Source of the DNA: Macrolepiota albuminosa
Taxonomy: Eukaryota; Basidiomycota; Agaricomycetes; Agaricales; Agaricaceae
Direction of reading: 5' to 3'
DNA length: 64,000 nt
Assembly (NCBI GenBank): GCA_027475525.1
Contig: JAMWFC010000049.1
Span: forward strand, 5,936,947-6,000,946
Within the stretch, counting starts at the first letter, position 1; each line of letters opens with the position of its first letter. The position numbers were made by a program, and so were the translations under genes. Positions 42,362-53,239 of this stretch are shown piece by piece. The notes beneath the pieces are model-generated. The model ran no database searches. It was not told the origin of the DNA and worked only from the letters and a program-made list of their open reading frames with translations.

Positions 42362-44240
42362 AGAAGCGATCTCCAAAGGACCACGACCTCTCACATCCAC
42401 TCGTAAACGTTCTCATAATACTTTCTCTCAGGATTCTCCAAAATTTCGGAGAGGTTTTGTCTGGAACAGTTCTTCCCTTGTTTCTCCTATGCCGCCTTCA
42501 GCTCGTGACACTGAAACTGCCTCGCCTCTTCCTTCTCCCCCTCTCAACTTGCTTTCAGACTCTAAAATTCAAAAAACGTTACAAGCTATGAGCAGCTATA
42601 CTCGTGTCGAAACTCCTTTCAATGTTGATTCTCTAGAAGCTATGCTTTGGGATCATCCCAACCAGCCTTTTGTTCATTCGGTAATGAAGGGCCTTAGAGA
42701 GGGTTTCTGGCCTTTCGATAATGGCGATTGGGACTCTAACAATGAAGAGCCTCTTGGCAATTATTCGACGGAAGAAATCGACTTGGAGGCTATTAGGCAA
42801 TTTCAGGATAAGGAAATCAAGGCCAGGAGGTGGTCGGATCCAATCACTATTGACGAATTCCTCCCTGGCATGAAATCATCTCCTCTCTTCGTGGTGTGGC
42901 AAAAAGGAAAACCTAGAGTCGTGACAGACCACACGGCCTCCGGTCTCAATGACGGTATTTCAAAAACTGAAGCTAAGGTCAGATACGACGACATGAGGAC
43001 ATTCAGTCAAGTTTTGTACAATGCTAAACGTCATTATCCCTCCAATACTTTGGTCACCTGGAAGTCAGACGTTTCTAGTGCCTTCCTGAATTTACCAGCG
43101 CATCCGTTGTGGCAACTGAGGCAACTGGTCAATGTAGACGGGGTATGGCGCATTGTTCATCGTCTAGTTTTCGGTAATTGTGCCTCTCCTCGTTGTTGGT
43201 GTGCCTTAGCTGGTCTGATGTGTTGGATCGCCGTGACGAAACTGGACATGCCGGACTTACATGATTTTATGGATGACTTCTTTTCCTGGGACCGTGCCTC
43301 GGACTTGGTCGAGTTTAAGGGCAAACTCAGACCGAGACATCAAGCTCAACTCCTTATTCTTTGGGACGCCATTGGCTGTCCATGGGACGAGAAGAAGCAG
43401 GAATTCGGGGAATGTCTTAAAATCATTGGTTTTTGGGTAGATATTAACCACGGATCTATTTCCCTCACTAAAGATTCTATTGATGACATCGTTGCTAAAA
43501 TCAATGATTTTGTAGATACGCCTAATTGTCGCCCTCCTCTTCGCACCTGGCAACGCTTGGCGGGTCATCTCAACTGGTTACTGAACGTTTTACCTTGGGG
43601 ACGCCCGGCACTATCGTCGCTCTATCGCAAAATAGCTTCAAAAACGTCGATGCACGCTGGAGTGTTCCTCAATCGGGAAGTGGTTGATGACATGTCGTGG
43701 CTTCTAAAAGTTCTCCCCTCAGCACTAGGCATAAGATTTCTCGATGCAACTCACTGGGATGATTCCTCTGCCGATTTTGTTGTCTGGACTGACGCTAGTC
43801 TTAAACTTGCTCTCGCATTTGTATTTGCGGGCTCAGGATTCGTTTATCAGCTGAATCCTGACCCGTCAAAACCGAAAGTTGACATTTTCTTTCTGGAGTT
43901 GCTTGCAATTCTTTCAAGTGTCCATCACGTCGCGCTCTTTGATCACCCTCCAAAAAGACTTCTCATTTTTACAGATAGTCTCGATTCGGTGGCTGTCTTT
44001 AATTCTCTCGGCGCTGCCGAAGAAATGCACAACTCCGTTGTCAAAGCCGTGGCGGGTATCATAATCGAAACTGGCATGGACTTGCGTGTTCGCCATATAG
44101 CAGGTAAGGATAACACGCAAGCCGACCTTCTCTCCCGCCTACTCTTCGACGATTTCCATTGTCAATTTCCTGCTAACCGCGTCTACGATTTTGAGCCCCC
44201 CAGAGACTCTCTTCCGGCGCGATGGAGCAGGTCCTTTTGA
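42348..44240 (+). CDS. DIRS reverse transcriptase-RNase H
   Basis: The frame from ATG 42348 overlaps the gag stop by 14 nt and the recombinase start by 19 nt. A Ser/Pro-rich N-terminus leads to DIRS-type RT: FVVWQKGKPRVVTDHTASGL, TWKSDVSSAFLNLP (first catalytic Asp), LVFGNCASPRCWC and DFMDDFFSW (catalytic DD). RNase H follows with WTDAS, FLELLA, FTDSLDSVAVF and NTQADLLSR supplying the four acidic residues. No stops or shifts. The ATG is the first in frame after the gag zinc region; the frame itself is open further upstream. Confidence 0.9.
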   Translation: MRRTEEAISKGPRPLTSTRKRSHNTFSQDSPKFRRGFVWNSSSLVSPMPPSARDTETASPLPSPPLNLLSDSKIQKTLQAMSSYTRVETPFNVDSLEAMLWDHPNQPFVHSVMKGLREGFWPFDNGDWDSNNEEPLGNYSTEEIDLEAIRQFQDKEIKARRWSDPITIDEFLPGMKSSPLFVVWQKGKPRVVTDHTASGLNDGISKTEAKVRYDDMRTFSQVLYNAKRHYPSNTLVTWKSDVSSAFLNLPAHPLWQLRQLVNVDGVWRIVHRLVFGNCASPRCWCALAGLMCWIAVTKLDMPDLHDFMDDFFSWDRASDLVEFKGKLRPRHQAQLLILWDAIGCPWDEKKQEFGECLKIIGFWVDINHGSISLTKDSIDDIVAKINDFVDTPNCRPPLRTWQRLAGHLNWLLNVLPWGRPALSSLYRKIASKTSMHAGVFLNREVVDDMSWLLKVLPSALGIRFLDATHWDDSSADFVVWTDASLKLALAFVFAGSGFVYQLNPDPSKPKVDIFFLELLAILSSVHHVALFDHPPKRLLIFTDSLDSVAVFNSLGAAEEMHNSVVKAVAGIIIETGMDLRVRHIAGKDNTQADLLSRLLFDDFHCQFPANRVYDFEPPRDSLPARWSRSF

Positions 44241-45271
44241 AGGCGTTGGGCGGGTCGTCTCGGAAAACGGCTCGCCAACCTATGTCCAGTGCGGATCTTG
44301 ATGCCTGGACTCTTCATGTCCAATCCGAATCTATAGAAAAATCGACTAAGTCTTGTTATGCCACGGGAGCACGGGACTATATCAACTTTTGTTGCTCTCA
44401 CAGTCTTCCTATTGATCCTACTCCTCAGACTCTATCGAAATACATTGCATTTACGTCTAGATACATCGCTTCTGCTCCAAAGTATCTCTCGGGAGCCGGT
44501 CACTTTCTCCGCAACATTTATCCAGATTTCGATTCCAACAGAGCCCATCCACTTGTTCAAGCAACAATTAGAGGGGCTAAGAAAATTCGTGCCGATCCGG
44601 TTCATCGTAAACTCCCTCTTCGTCTCCTTCATCTCGAAAGATTCACATCACGAGCGCATAATTCAAGTGACTATGATGATCTTTTATTCGCGACCCTTAT
44701 GTCTTGCGCATTTTACACCTGCCATCGCTCTGGAGAACTGGTGATCAAAACTAAGTCAGCCCTAGATTGGCGAAAAATTATTAAACGCTCCTCGCTCCAT
44801 TTCTTTCATGGTTACGCTTCCTACGACCTCCCATATCATAAAACAGATCGCTTTTTCACTGGTTCCCAGGTTCTATTCTTTCATCATGAAGTGGCTGACC
44901 CTGTATCTCTCCTTCGCGAATACATGTCCAAATGGGACGCCATACATGGAGCAAGATTCCCTCTTTTCCTGCGTCACGACGGTTCCATTCCGACCCGCAC
45001 ATGGTTTGATTCAAAATTGTCCTCTTTCCTCGATAGATCCTACGGTGGTCATTCAGCTAGGGCTGGAGGCGCGACGTATTACGCGTCCCTTGGCTTGTCT
45101 GAAGACATCATTATGGCGATCGGTCGCTGGACCTCTCAAGCATGGAAGACATATCTTAGGGATAATCCATCTGTATGTGCCGAACTTCAATTAGCCTCGT
45201 TAAAACACAAGTGGTTTCCTCCACCCGCATCCCATCAGCGCCTATCTCGTAATTTGTACCATACGTCTTGA
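44222..45271 (+). CDS. DIRS/Ngaro tyrosine recombinase
   Basis: 349 residues from ATG 44222. The N-terminal SAM-like region (SIEKSTKSCYATGARDYINF) precedes a catalytic domain with the expected arginine (CHRSGELV), the HxxR box (GHSARAGGA) and W..Y tail (IGRWTSQAWKTYLRDNPS) carrying the nucleophilic tyrosine. It would integrate the circular cDNA without a target duplication. The frame is intact, and its four-base-scale overlap with RT suggests coupled translation or separate transcripts. Confidence 0.92.
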   Translation: MEQVLLKALGGSSRKTARQPMSSADLDAWTLHVQSESIEKSTKSCYATGARDYINFCCSHSLPIDPTPQTLSKYIAFTSRYIASAPKYLSGAGHFLRNIYPDFDSNRAHPLVQATIRGAKKIRADPVHRKLPLRLLHLERFTSRAHNSSDYDDLLFATLMSCAFYTCHRSGELVIKTKSALDWRKIIKRSSLHFFHGYASYDLPYHKTDRFFTGSQVLFFHHEVADPVSLLREYMSKWDAIHGARFPLFLRHDGSIPTRTWFDSKLSSFLDRSYGGHSARAGGATYYASLGLSEDIIMAIGRWTSQAWKTYLRDNPSVCAELQLASLKHKWFPPPASHQRLSRNLYHTS

Positions 45272-46506
45272 ATCCATCACGATTCTATGCACGGATACAG
45301 TCGTTCCTCGAAGACATGCTGAACTTCTTTCCCCCCTCATATAAAAACTACCATCTTATTCACGCGACGGCTCGATTCGATCCTAAAACGCCTGCATTCT
45401 ATTCACGTATAGGCGACATCCAATCTTTCTCTTCTGATCTTCTTTTTCACTCTCAGCTCAGCTCCCGCATCATCTTCTTCTCACCACCTCCACCCCACCA
45501 CTCGCCTTTCCAGCTTCCTTTAGCCTTACTGTCGCTTTTCGCCTCTCCCTCATCAGAATATATGTTGGTCACGCGTTCGTTCGACGCATGACCGGTTCGG
45601 CGCTATCAGCTTTATCAACTGCAGAGGCACTACTATCGTTGGTTGGGAGTTTCAAAAATTTTACCAATTTGTAAATTAAGAGACATCGACAATACTCTAT
45701 TTCAATCGGACTTCTGTAGTCGGTGCGATAAATTTCGAACAAGACACTCCCAGACCAGATTTGAGAATGGTGGACGTGTTGTTGTGTCGGGACGATGCCG
45801 GTAGGGCGTGTCCCAAAAGTTGGGAGTTTCAAAACTTTTGTCACACATCATAACGCTGACTCATAGGGGAAATTTCAACTCCGCTACGGCAATTGAGCAC
45901 ACGGTAAGTCACGCTCAAATACCTTGTTTCTTGTATCTCATGCCTCACACGTCAGGATGTTCTAAAATCGTGAAGATTACTTCTCTGAGAGGTCTATAAG
46001 ACTCTTGGAGACTTTGGTACTGATTTGCTCACTGACACTTAATTCCGGAACCCTTTGAATACAATTTTCTCCATTTTCTATTCTTGTTGACTATATCGCA
46101 ACATAGATAGATGTGTATCCCTTCATTTTTGTGGTCAACTATGTTGTACTCCTATTGAACTAATATATCGCTTGAAAGATCAGTGGCTCCATGTCCACGA
46201 TCTCTTAGTATTCTGGATTTTGAAACTCCCAACCCTTTTGAAAGCCATAACACGTGATAGTACTGCAATGACAAAATCGCTGATGTCTGGCCAGCCAACC
46301 GTCACGCGTCACGCGTCACGCGCATTTACTCATCACGAGACCAGACCAATTTCAAAGCACGTGATTTACAAGAATTTTTGCCCAAGTTGTTGCTTCTAGT
46401 TTTCTGAGTGTCGGAGGAGAGAAAAGACCTGCTCGTGTATCAGGTTGTTTCTCTTTCCAATGCCATATTGCAGACATACTGACTTCTTCGCAGGAAACAA
46501 CGACTT
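45272..46506. other. Intergenic region with a three-copy 16-bp motif
   Basis: No gene was recognised. The left 300 bp may be the 3' end of the DIRS element. GTTGGGAGTTTCAAAA occurs at 45642-45657 and 45819-45834, and inverted at 46218-46233. GTCACGC is repeated three times around 46294-46320. A small decayed terminal-inverted-repeat element is possible. Confidence 0.5.
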
Positions 46507-49500
46507 ATGGAGCCAACCAGTGCTATTCATGACCCACTGACCATCAATCCTACACCGGCAGACCGCACTGTTATCGGAGGGCATGCGAAACTCTTCGGTA
46601 TATTCAATCGATGTATCTAATGCCAAGTCTACCACAGACCTTCTTGTCACACTATCTCAACTCCTGTCTGATCCAGCCTTGACGCTGACCATCGCGAAGC
46701 TTTATCGACCCATTCTACTGGATCTCTGTGCACGATGGCTGGATGCAGAGCAAATTACAGAAGATCATTATGTTAGAAAACCACGAAGAACTCTTCCCGT
46801 ATGTTGACATGTTTTTGTCGTGTTGTCTTGTGCTAATTGTATCTTTAGGATATTGAATGCGGATTCTAAACACACCTACCTTTGCTGAAGGACCGCTGGC
46901 CTTCATAACTGCTTCCTCGTCACCCCTCTCCGTTGACGTGGCTCGTCTACACCGCTTGTTACCGGCACAATATCGAATTTTGCGCGCCAATCGCGAATTA
47001 CCTCAACTTCTTGTTTGGGCACTATCTCCTCTTTCAAAACTTATTTGGACTCCAAATCTCGACACTGGCGTCCGCCTTCTAGCTATCCGTTGTTATGCTC
47101 TCTCTCCAAAGTCACATGGGCGAAGCCGAACGAGAGGTCATGGAAAGAGAGGTTCTTGGCGAAGCATTTGGGGTCGATTGCCCGATAGAATATGGAACTA
47201 ATCCCGATGGAACGAAAAGGGACATAGACGATAGACGGCTGGCTTATGCCCGTCCTTGAATTGCAACGCATCAAGGAATTTCCCGTGAAGAACAAGATTA
47301 CTATTTTAACGAAGGACCTATCACACCCTTACAATCGTCAGAGCTCAGGTACCGTTCATTTTTTGCCTTTAAGCATTGGACCTCACACCCTTTAGCAAAC
47401 ACATCGTTGATATCCATGGAATCTTGATGCTTCGAACACCCGGTCAAAAGTCTTATGAGCCCACCTCACCTCTGATATCGACTCCGACCACTGTCGAAGC
47501 TCTGAGGTCTCTGGCGTTACACGTCTCCCTTCGTCTCCCTACTCTCCTTACTTCACCACCCTCTTCTGGAAAGTTGTTATTCCTGTCCCACCTCGCAGAA
47601 CTCCTTTACCCTGGCGTCAGTAATCAAATTATCACTATCCATCTCGCCGATACTTCCCTTGACCCACGTGCCCTTCTCGGGTCCTACGTCTCTTCTCCAA
47701 CACAGCCTGGTACTTTTGAATGGAAGGAAGGTGTTCTTGTGCAATCTTTGCGCGAAAGAAAATGGGTTGTCTTCGAGGACATTGATCGTGGAAGCAATGA
47801 GGTACTCGGAGTCAGAAAGCCTCTTGTGGAATCACTGAGAGAAGGGAAATCGATCGGTGGCCGAGCATCCCTCCAGGTCCCTAGTCGTGGTCGTGTCGTC
47901 GCTGCAGACAGTTTCGCATTGTTCGCCACAAGATCTACAGCACCCTCGAGAAATGGTACCTTTCTGCTCCCGCATTCTTCGGAGCGCACAAATTCCACGA
48001 GATCATCATATCATCTCCAACCACCCAGGAGCTTCGCACGATCCTAAACTCTCGCTTCACTCGATTGGCAGGCCACCCCAACCTGGCAATCATCCGTCTC
48101 TGGGAGGCCGCTAAATCCTTGGGTCCGGCGGCGTCGGCACGCGACATCGGTTTGCGCGAGCTCGAAAAATTTTGTGCGCGCGTACAAAGGCTTTTACCTT
48201 CCTCATACCAATCCATGGACGTCGACATGGACGATGCTACTACACCACTACCCTTCTCATCTATCTTCCCCAACCCCACATTGAGGGAAGAAATCTACAT
48301 GGAAGCACGAGACGTATTCTTCGGCGCTGGAACTACGACTGCCAGTGCACGCGTGCATACCGAGTCCATTTCCCAGATTACTGCAGATCACCTTGGATTA
48401 GACCCTGATCGCCGTTTGTGGGTCTTGAACGGCCGTACACCTGAGTTCGAGGTGGAGAAAGACATTAATGGTACTGTCACCGCCGTGCGTGTTGGGCGAA
48501 CACACCTTGCGGCCCGTTTAACGAAGCTAGGGATATACGAGGCTCCTGTGAGGCCGTTCGCGTTACACAAACCTGCCGGGCTTCTCCTGTCGCGGATCGC
48601 GACGGCTGTGGCGTTATCGGAGCCTGTGCTCCTGACTGGAGAGACTGGGACGGGAAAAACCAGTGTTGTCACACACCTAGCATCCCTACTACATCGTCCG
48701 CTGATATCACTAAACTTGTCACACCAGACTGAGTCTTCTGATCTCTTGGGAGGATTCAAGCCTGTCGATGCGAGGGTACCCGGTGCGCAGCTTCAGCAGA
48801 AGTTTTTGGATTTGTTCGGAGGGACGTTCAGTCGGAGGAAAAATGAGAAGTTTGAGGTTGAAGTTAGGAAGGCCGTTACTGAGGGGAAGTGGAAGAGGGC
48901 CGTCGGGTTGTGGAAGGAGAAGTGCGAGGTTGGCAAGAGAGAGAATATAGGCTAAGGAGGCTTTGGAGACAAAGTGCGTGCGGTACTATTCCTCCAACGT
49001 CTGTGCTACCACTAATTAATCTGCCATTTATAGGGACGGATTGGAGAAAAGAAGGGCCGGCCGCGCAAACGGCGGAAGTTGGAACAAAGTGAACTTAAAG
49101 TGTCAGCGAAGAGCTGGGTCACATTTGTTCAAGACGTTGAGCAGTTCGAGGTTCAACATGTCCATGGCAAGGGCAAGTTTGCGTTTGGGTTCGTCGAAGG
49201 TCCCTTAGTCAAGGCATTGAGAAATGGCGACTGGTACGATCACAATTCATGTACGAACCACAGATTTATGATCTTCATTTAGGGTGTTGCTTGACGCGAT
49301 GAACCTTGCTAGTCCAGAGGCTCTGGAGTGTATATCTGGCCTCCTGCATGGATCTACTGCGTTCATCACCCTGACTGAACAAGGTTCTCTGGAACCAGTC
49401 CCTCGCCACCCTGACTTCCGGCTTTTTGCCTGTATGAACCCAGCGACTGATGTTGGGAAGAAAGATCTTCCTCCTAACATCCGTTCGCGCTTCACCGAGA

Positions 49501-52500
49501 TTGACGTGCCCCCTCCTGATGCCGATAAAGAAACTCTTCTTAGCATTGTCAGTCAATACATTGGTGCCAGCGCTGTGGGGGACAAAGGGGGTATCATGAA
49601 CGTTGCCGAATTCTATCCAGCCGTGAAAGATCTTGCCGAGAAGCGACAGATAGTGGATGGATCGAACCATCGACCACACTTCAGCATGCGTACGCTCGCT
49701 CGCGCGCTCACCTTCGCATCAGACACAGCGAGCATGTTTGGCCTCCACCGAAGCAATATGGGAAGGCTGTCTGATGGCATTCACGATGGTACTCGACATC
49801 CCCAGCGCAGAGCTCGTGACTGCCCTCGCGCAGAAGCATCTCTTGGCTGGTGTGCGGAATCCTCGCTCCATGCTGATGAAAGAGCCTTCAGTACCCTCCT
49901 TCACGTTCTGCCGACGAGTTCATTAAGTTGGGACCGTTCTATCTCGAGAAAGGATCGTTGCCTGAGGACCCTGCAGAGGATTACATCATAACCCCTTCAG
50001 TAGAGACCAAACTCATTGACCTTGCAAGGATTATTTTCACTCCGGCGGTTTCCTATCCTCATTGAGGGCCCCACGTCCGCTGGAAAGACTAGTTCGGTTG
50101 AATACCTTGAATGTTCCTCCTCGATGAAATTTCACTTGCTGATGACTCGGTTCTCGAGAGGCTTAACAGTGTTCTTGAACCAGGAAGAACCATCGTCCTT
50201 GCCGAAAAGGGTGGTGAGGACGAGCTTGCTCATCCGGCGCTGAAAGAGAATTTCAAACTTGTTGCAACGATGAATCCTGGAGGTGATTATGGGAAAAAGG
50301 AACTTTCGCCAGCTCTGCGCAATCGGTTCACTGAGATATGGGTCCCTCGCGTCGAGGATCGGCATGACTTGGAGCTTATCGTCGGAAATATGTGGAAACA
50401 CGAGACGTTGAAACACTATACGTCACGTCTACCAGACTTTGTCAATTGGTTATGTACCCGAGTTGGTGATACTTCTTTGAGGAGTCTCAGGGATATCCTT
50501 GTAAGTTTCAGTTTTATTCTTCTCTGAAAATGGCATTTTGATCGATTTCACTAGGCCTGGGTCGCCTTTTCCAATGCTGCTTTTCAATCTGATAGTTCCA
50601 GTCGTATTCCTGGAGATGAGGTCTTCGTGAGTGATCTTCATCTTTCATCGGTAGCTTCTCGCTCAGTTTCTCTTCCAGCATCATGGCTGCACATATGACG
50701 TTCCTGGATGGTCTAACTTCGCTGCCACAACTATCAACGTACACGCGAGAGGACCTTAAACAACTCAAGGATGACGCAGTGTCGAAACTGATGGATCTCG
50801 TTCCGCTTTCTGACCATGCATACATTCCGCCCTGCGACCCCTCATTATTCGTTCAGTTTGGCTCATTCAGCATACCTAAGGGAGCCCAGCAAGTCGTCGA
50901 TTCTTACTTTAATCTCGAAGCTCCGACCACTCAGGACAACGCAATGCGCGTCGTGCGGGCTTGCCAAGTTCTGAAACCTATTTTGCTTGAAGGTAGTCCT
51001 GGGGTCGGGAAAACGAGCCTGATCACCGCCTTGGCTAATATATCTGGTCACCATCTATGCCGAATTAACCTCTCTGATCAGACGGATATCATCGACCTGT
51101 TCGGTTCTGACCTTCCGGCAGAGGGTGGCGGGCCAGGAGAATTTGCATGGAAAGATGCAGAATTCCTTCAAGCCATGCAAGAGGGTCACTGGGTCCTTCT
51201 CGACGAGATGAATCTTGCCCCTCAGGCTGTTCTGGAGGGGTTAAATGTGGTTTTGGATCATCGCGGAGCAGTCTACCTACATTCCCGAACTTGGCCGTTC
51301 TTTCGTTTGACACCCTAATTTCCGTATCTTCGCAGCTCAGAACCCTCTGCATCAGGGCGGAGGACGAAAAGGTCTTCCAAAATCTTTTGTGAACCGTTTC
51401 ACCAAGGTTTACGTTGAAGACTTATCACCCAGCGACCTGCTACTAGTTTGTCGTCATCTTTTCCCTGATTTTAATCAAGACGTTCTTGGGCACATGATCA
51501 CATACAATATGCAACTTCAAGAAGCAGTCGGAGTCCAACGTCGTTTCGCTAGAGAGGGTGCCCCATGGGAATTCAACCTTCGTGACGTCATTCGTTGGGC
51601 TTCCCTGCTACGTACGCCTCACACAATCCTCCATCCCTTCGAGCACCTTCATACCGTCTATCTCCATCGTTTTCGCACTGAACAGGATCGATTGCAGGCC
51701 CGCCTCCTCTTTGACCAAATCTTTACAAAGGCAGTGCGACCATTTGGTGCCTCTCCCAACTCGACGATATCATCAAGCTACCTTCAAGTGGGTTATTTTA
51801 CTTCCGTACGCCAGGAATATGGCTCCACTATCACCTCCTGGCCGTATCTTGAAGATGCAGCTATCCGCTTTGGAATCTATTGGCCTCTGTGTTTCTCGTT
51901 CGTGGCTCGCCATTCTTACAGGTCATCGAAATAGTAGTAAGACTGAGGTAGTGAGAGTGTTGTCGGGAATATTCTACAAGAGATATCAATCAATAGTTCC
52001 ACTGACACAATGGATATCTTAGGCAGCTTTGAAAAGGTCGATCTGCGTGGACGCGTTCTTTCTTTGGTTGACGAGTTGCTATTCTACTTTGATCATCAAC
52101 TGAGGTCAACTTCAAGCTTCAACTTCAGGCTTCAAGCTTCATCAAAATCAAGTGCACATGTTGCGTAAGGCTCGACAAACTTTTGCCTCCCATCATGATT
52201 TCTTACGATTGGCATCTGAATGGAATGGCTCGCAGTTTCATCTGATATGTCGGAAGTAACTTCAACATTACGGGGTAAGGTTCATAACTTTCTCACCACT
52301 AAAGGGTTGAATACGACTCGACTGGCCCAGGTTCCACCCATTGGAATCTACAGGACGTTCTCTTGATCTAGATTCCAGTTTCTCAAGTCTAACTGACCAT
52401 GGGCCTATGCTCGCTGTTTCTTCTTTGGCAGGATTTACAGATGCTCATTTGTTCTTTGTCGCTCGTACAACAGCGCCCGCTTTTGTCTCACCTTTTTATC

Positions 52501-53236
52501 GTCTGTTGACCATGCTGCAAGACTCAAGAAGAGAACCTATCAATCGGATTCAAGGGGTCCTGCGCACATTGGCTGATTGCACAGTCGCCGGAGGAACTCT
52601 TGTACGTCTACGCGAAGCATATTCACTGTCATTTTTGTTACCTTCAGACCTTTTACTTACCCAGGTCGGCCAACCCTTCATCCGCCGCTGGCCTTTTGTT
52701 GATTGATTTCTACTTGAATGCTCTGCCATGTGTGGATAAGAAACTCCCCTCATGATATCCTATTCGTGATCGATCTTGCAGTGACTTTGTTTTCTGATGG
52801 AGAAGATCAGGCCGGCATAGTCGACGTGAAAAAATTTGTTGGGAAACAGGGAAAGGAATATCAGGCATCAAAGCAAATTAAAGACTTTCTTCAGGCCATT
52901 CAAGTTGCGGCACGCAACACTTTGGACTCTTTGGCCATCAAAAGTGAGGTGCCTCGAATAGTGAGAGATTTCATCTTCACGTTCAATTTCTGATCACTCT
53001 GTCTTTTCCCAGCACGAGAGTCTTCAATTATCATCATTACTCCTCAACTACGGTCGTTGTCTTCGCAAGGTTTCTGCGGCTGCAGTTTTAGATTTTTCGG
53101 CGCTTCAAGCCGCATGCCGCTGGATCGTCGATGCTCTGGAAGATATAGTTTTACGGGTCCATGAGCTGAAAGATGCCATTTCTTTATCTACTGGACTAGG
53201 GCTACAAAATATCTGGTCCGCTCTATATATAGACAG
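46507..53236 (+). pseudogene. MDN1: Midasin (MDN1/REA1) pseudogene, N-terminal AAA region
   Basis: Midasin is the giant AAA+ ATPase that remodels pre-60S ribosomes. Recognisable blocks in order: an N-terminal domain (MEPTSAIHDPLTINP, KLYRPILLDLCARWLD), then AAA modules with GETGTGKTSV (48637), LLDAMNLASPEALE, EGPTSAGKTSSVEYL (50064), LLDEISLADDSVLERLNS, EGSPGVGKTSL (50990), LLDEMNLAPQAVLEGLN and ILTGHRNSSKTEVVRVLSG. The end is SAAAVLDFSALQAACRWIVD. Many short introns survive (e.g. 48978-49039). Damage: frameshifts near 46553, 47955, 48945, 49740 and 49910; an internal deletion near 50105; TGA 51308-51310; and loss of everything after 53236, where a Ty3 relic begins. A functional copy must exist elsewhere. 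Confidence 0.88.
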
Positions 53237-53239
53237 GTC

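Larger units (their letters stand above)
40246..45600 (+). mobile_element. DIRS/Ngaro-type tyrosine-recombinase retrotransposon (limits approximate)
   Basis: Gag, RT-RNase H and tyrosine recombinase lie in three overlapping frames on the plus strand, the diagnostic set of DIRS-order elements. There is no DDE integrase, aspartic protease or LTR. Ngaro-type copies are known from Coprinopsis and other Agaricomycetes. Termini were not resolved. gag has two internal stops; the other two frames are intact. Confidence 0.85.

Noticed and set aside
46294..46320. GTCACGC repeated three times, considered as a regulatory array or CRISPR-like repeat
   Set aside because: The units are adjacent with no spacers and only three copies; this is a short tandem repeat.
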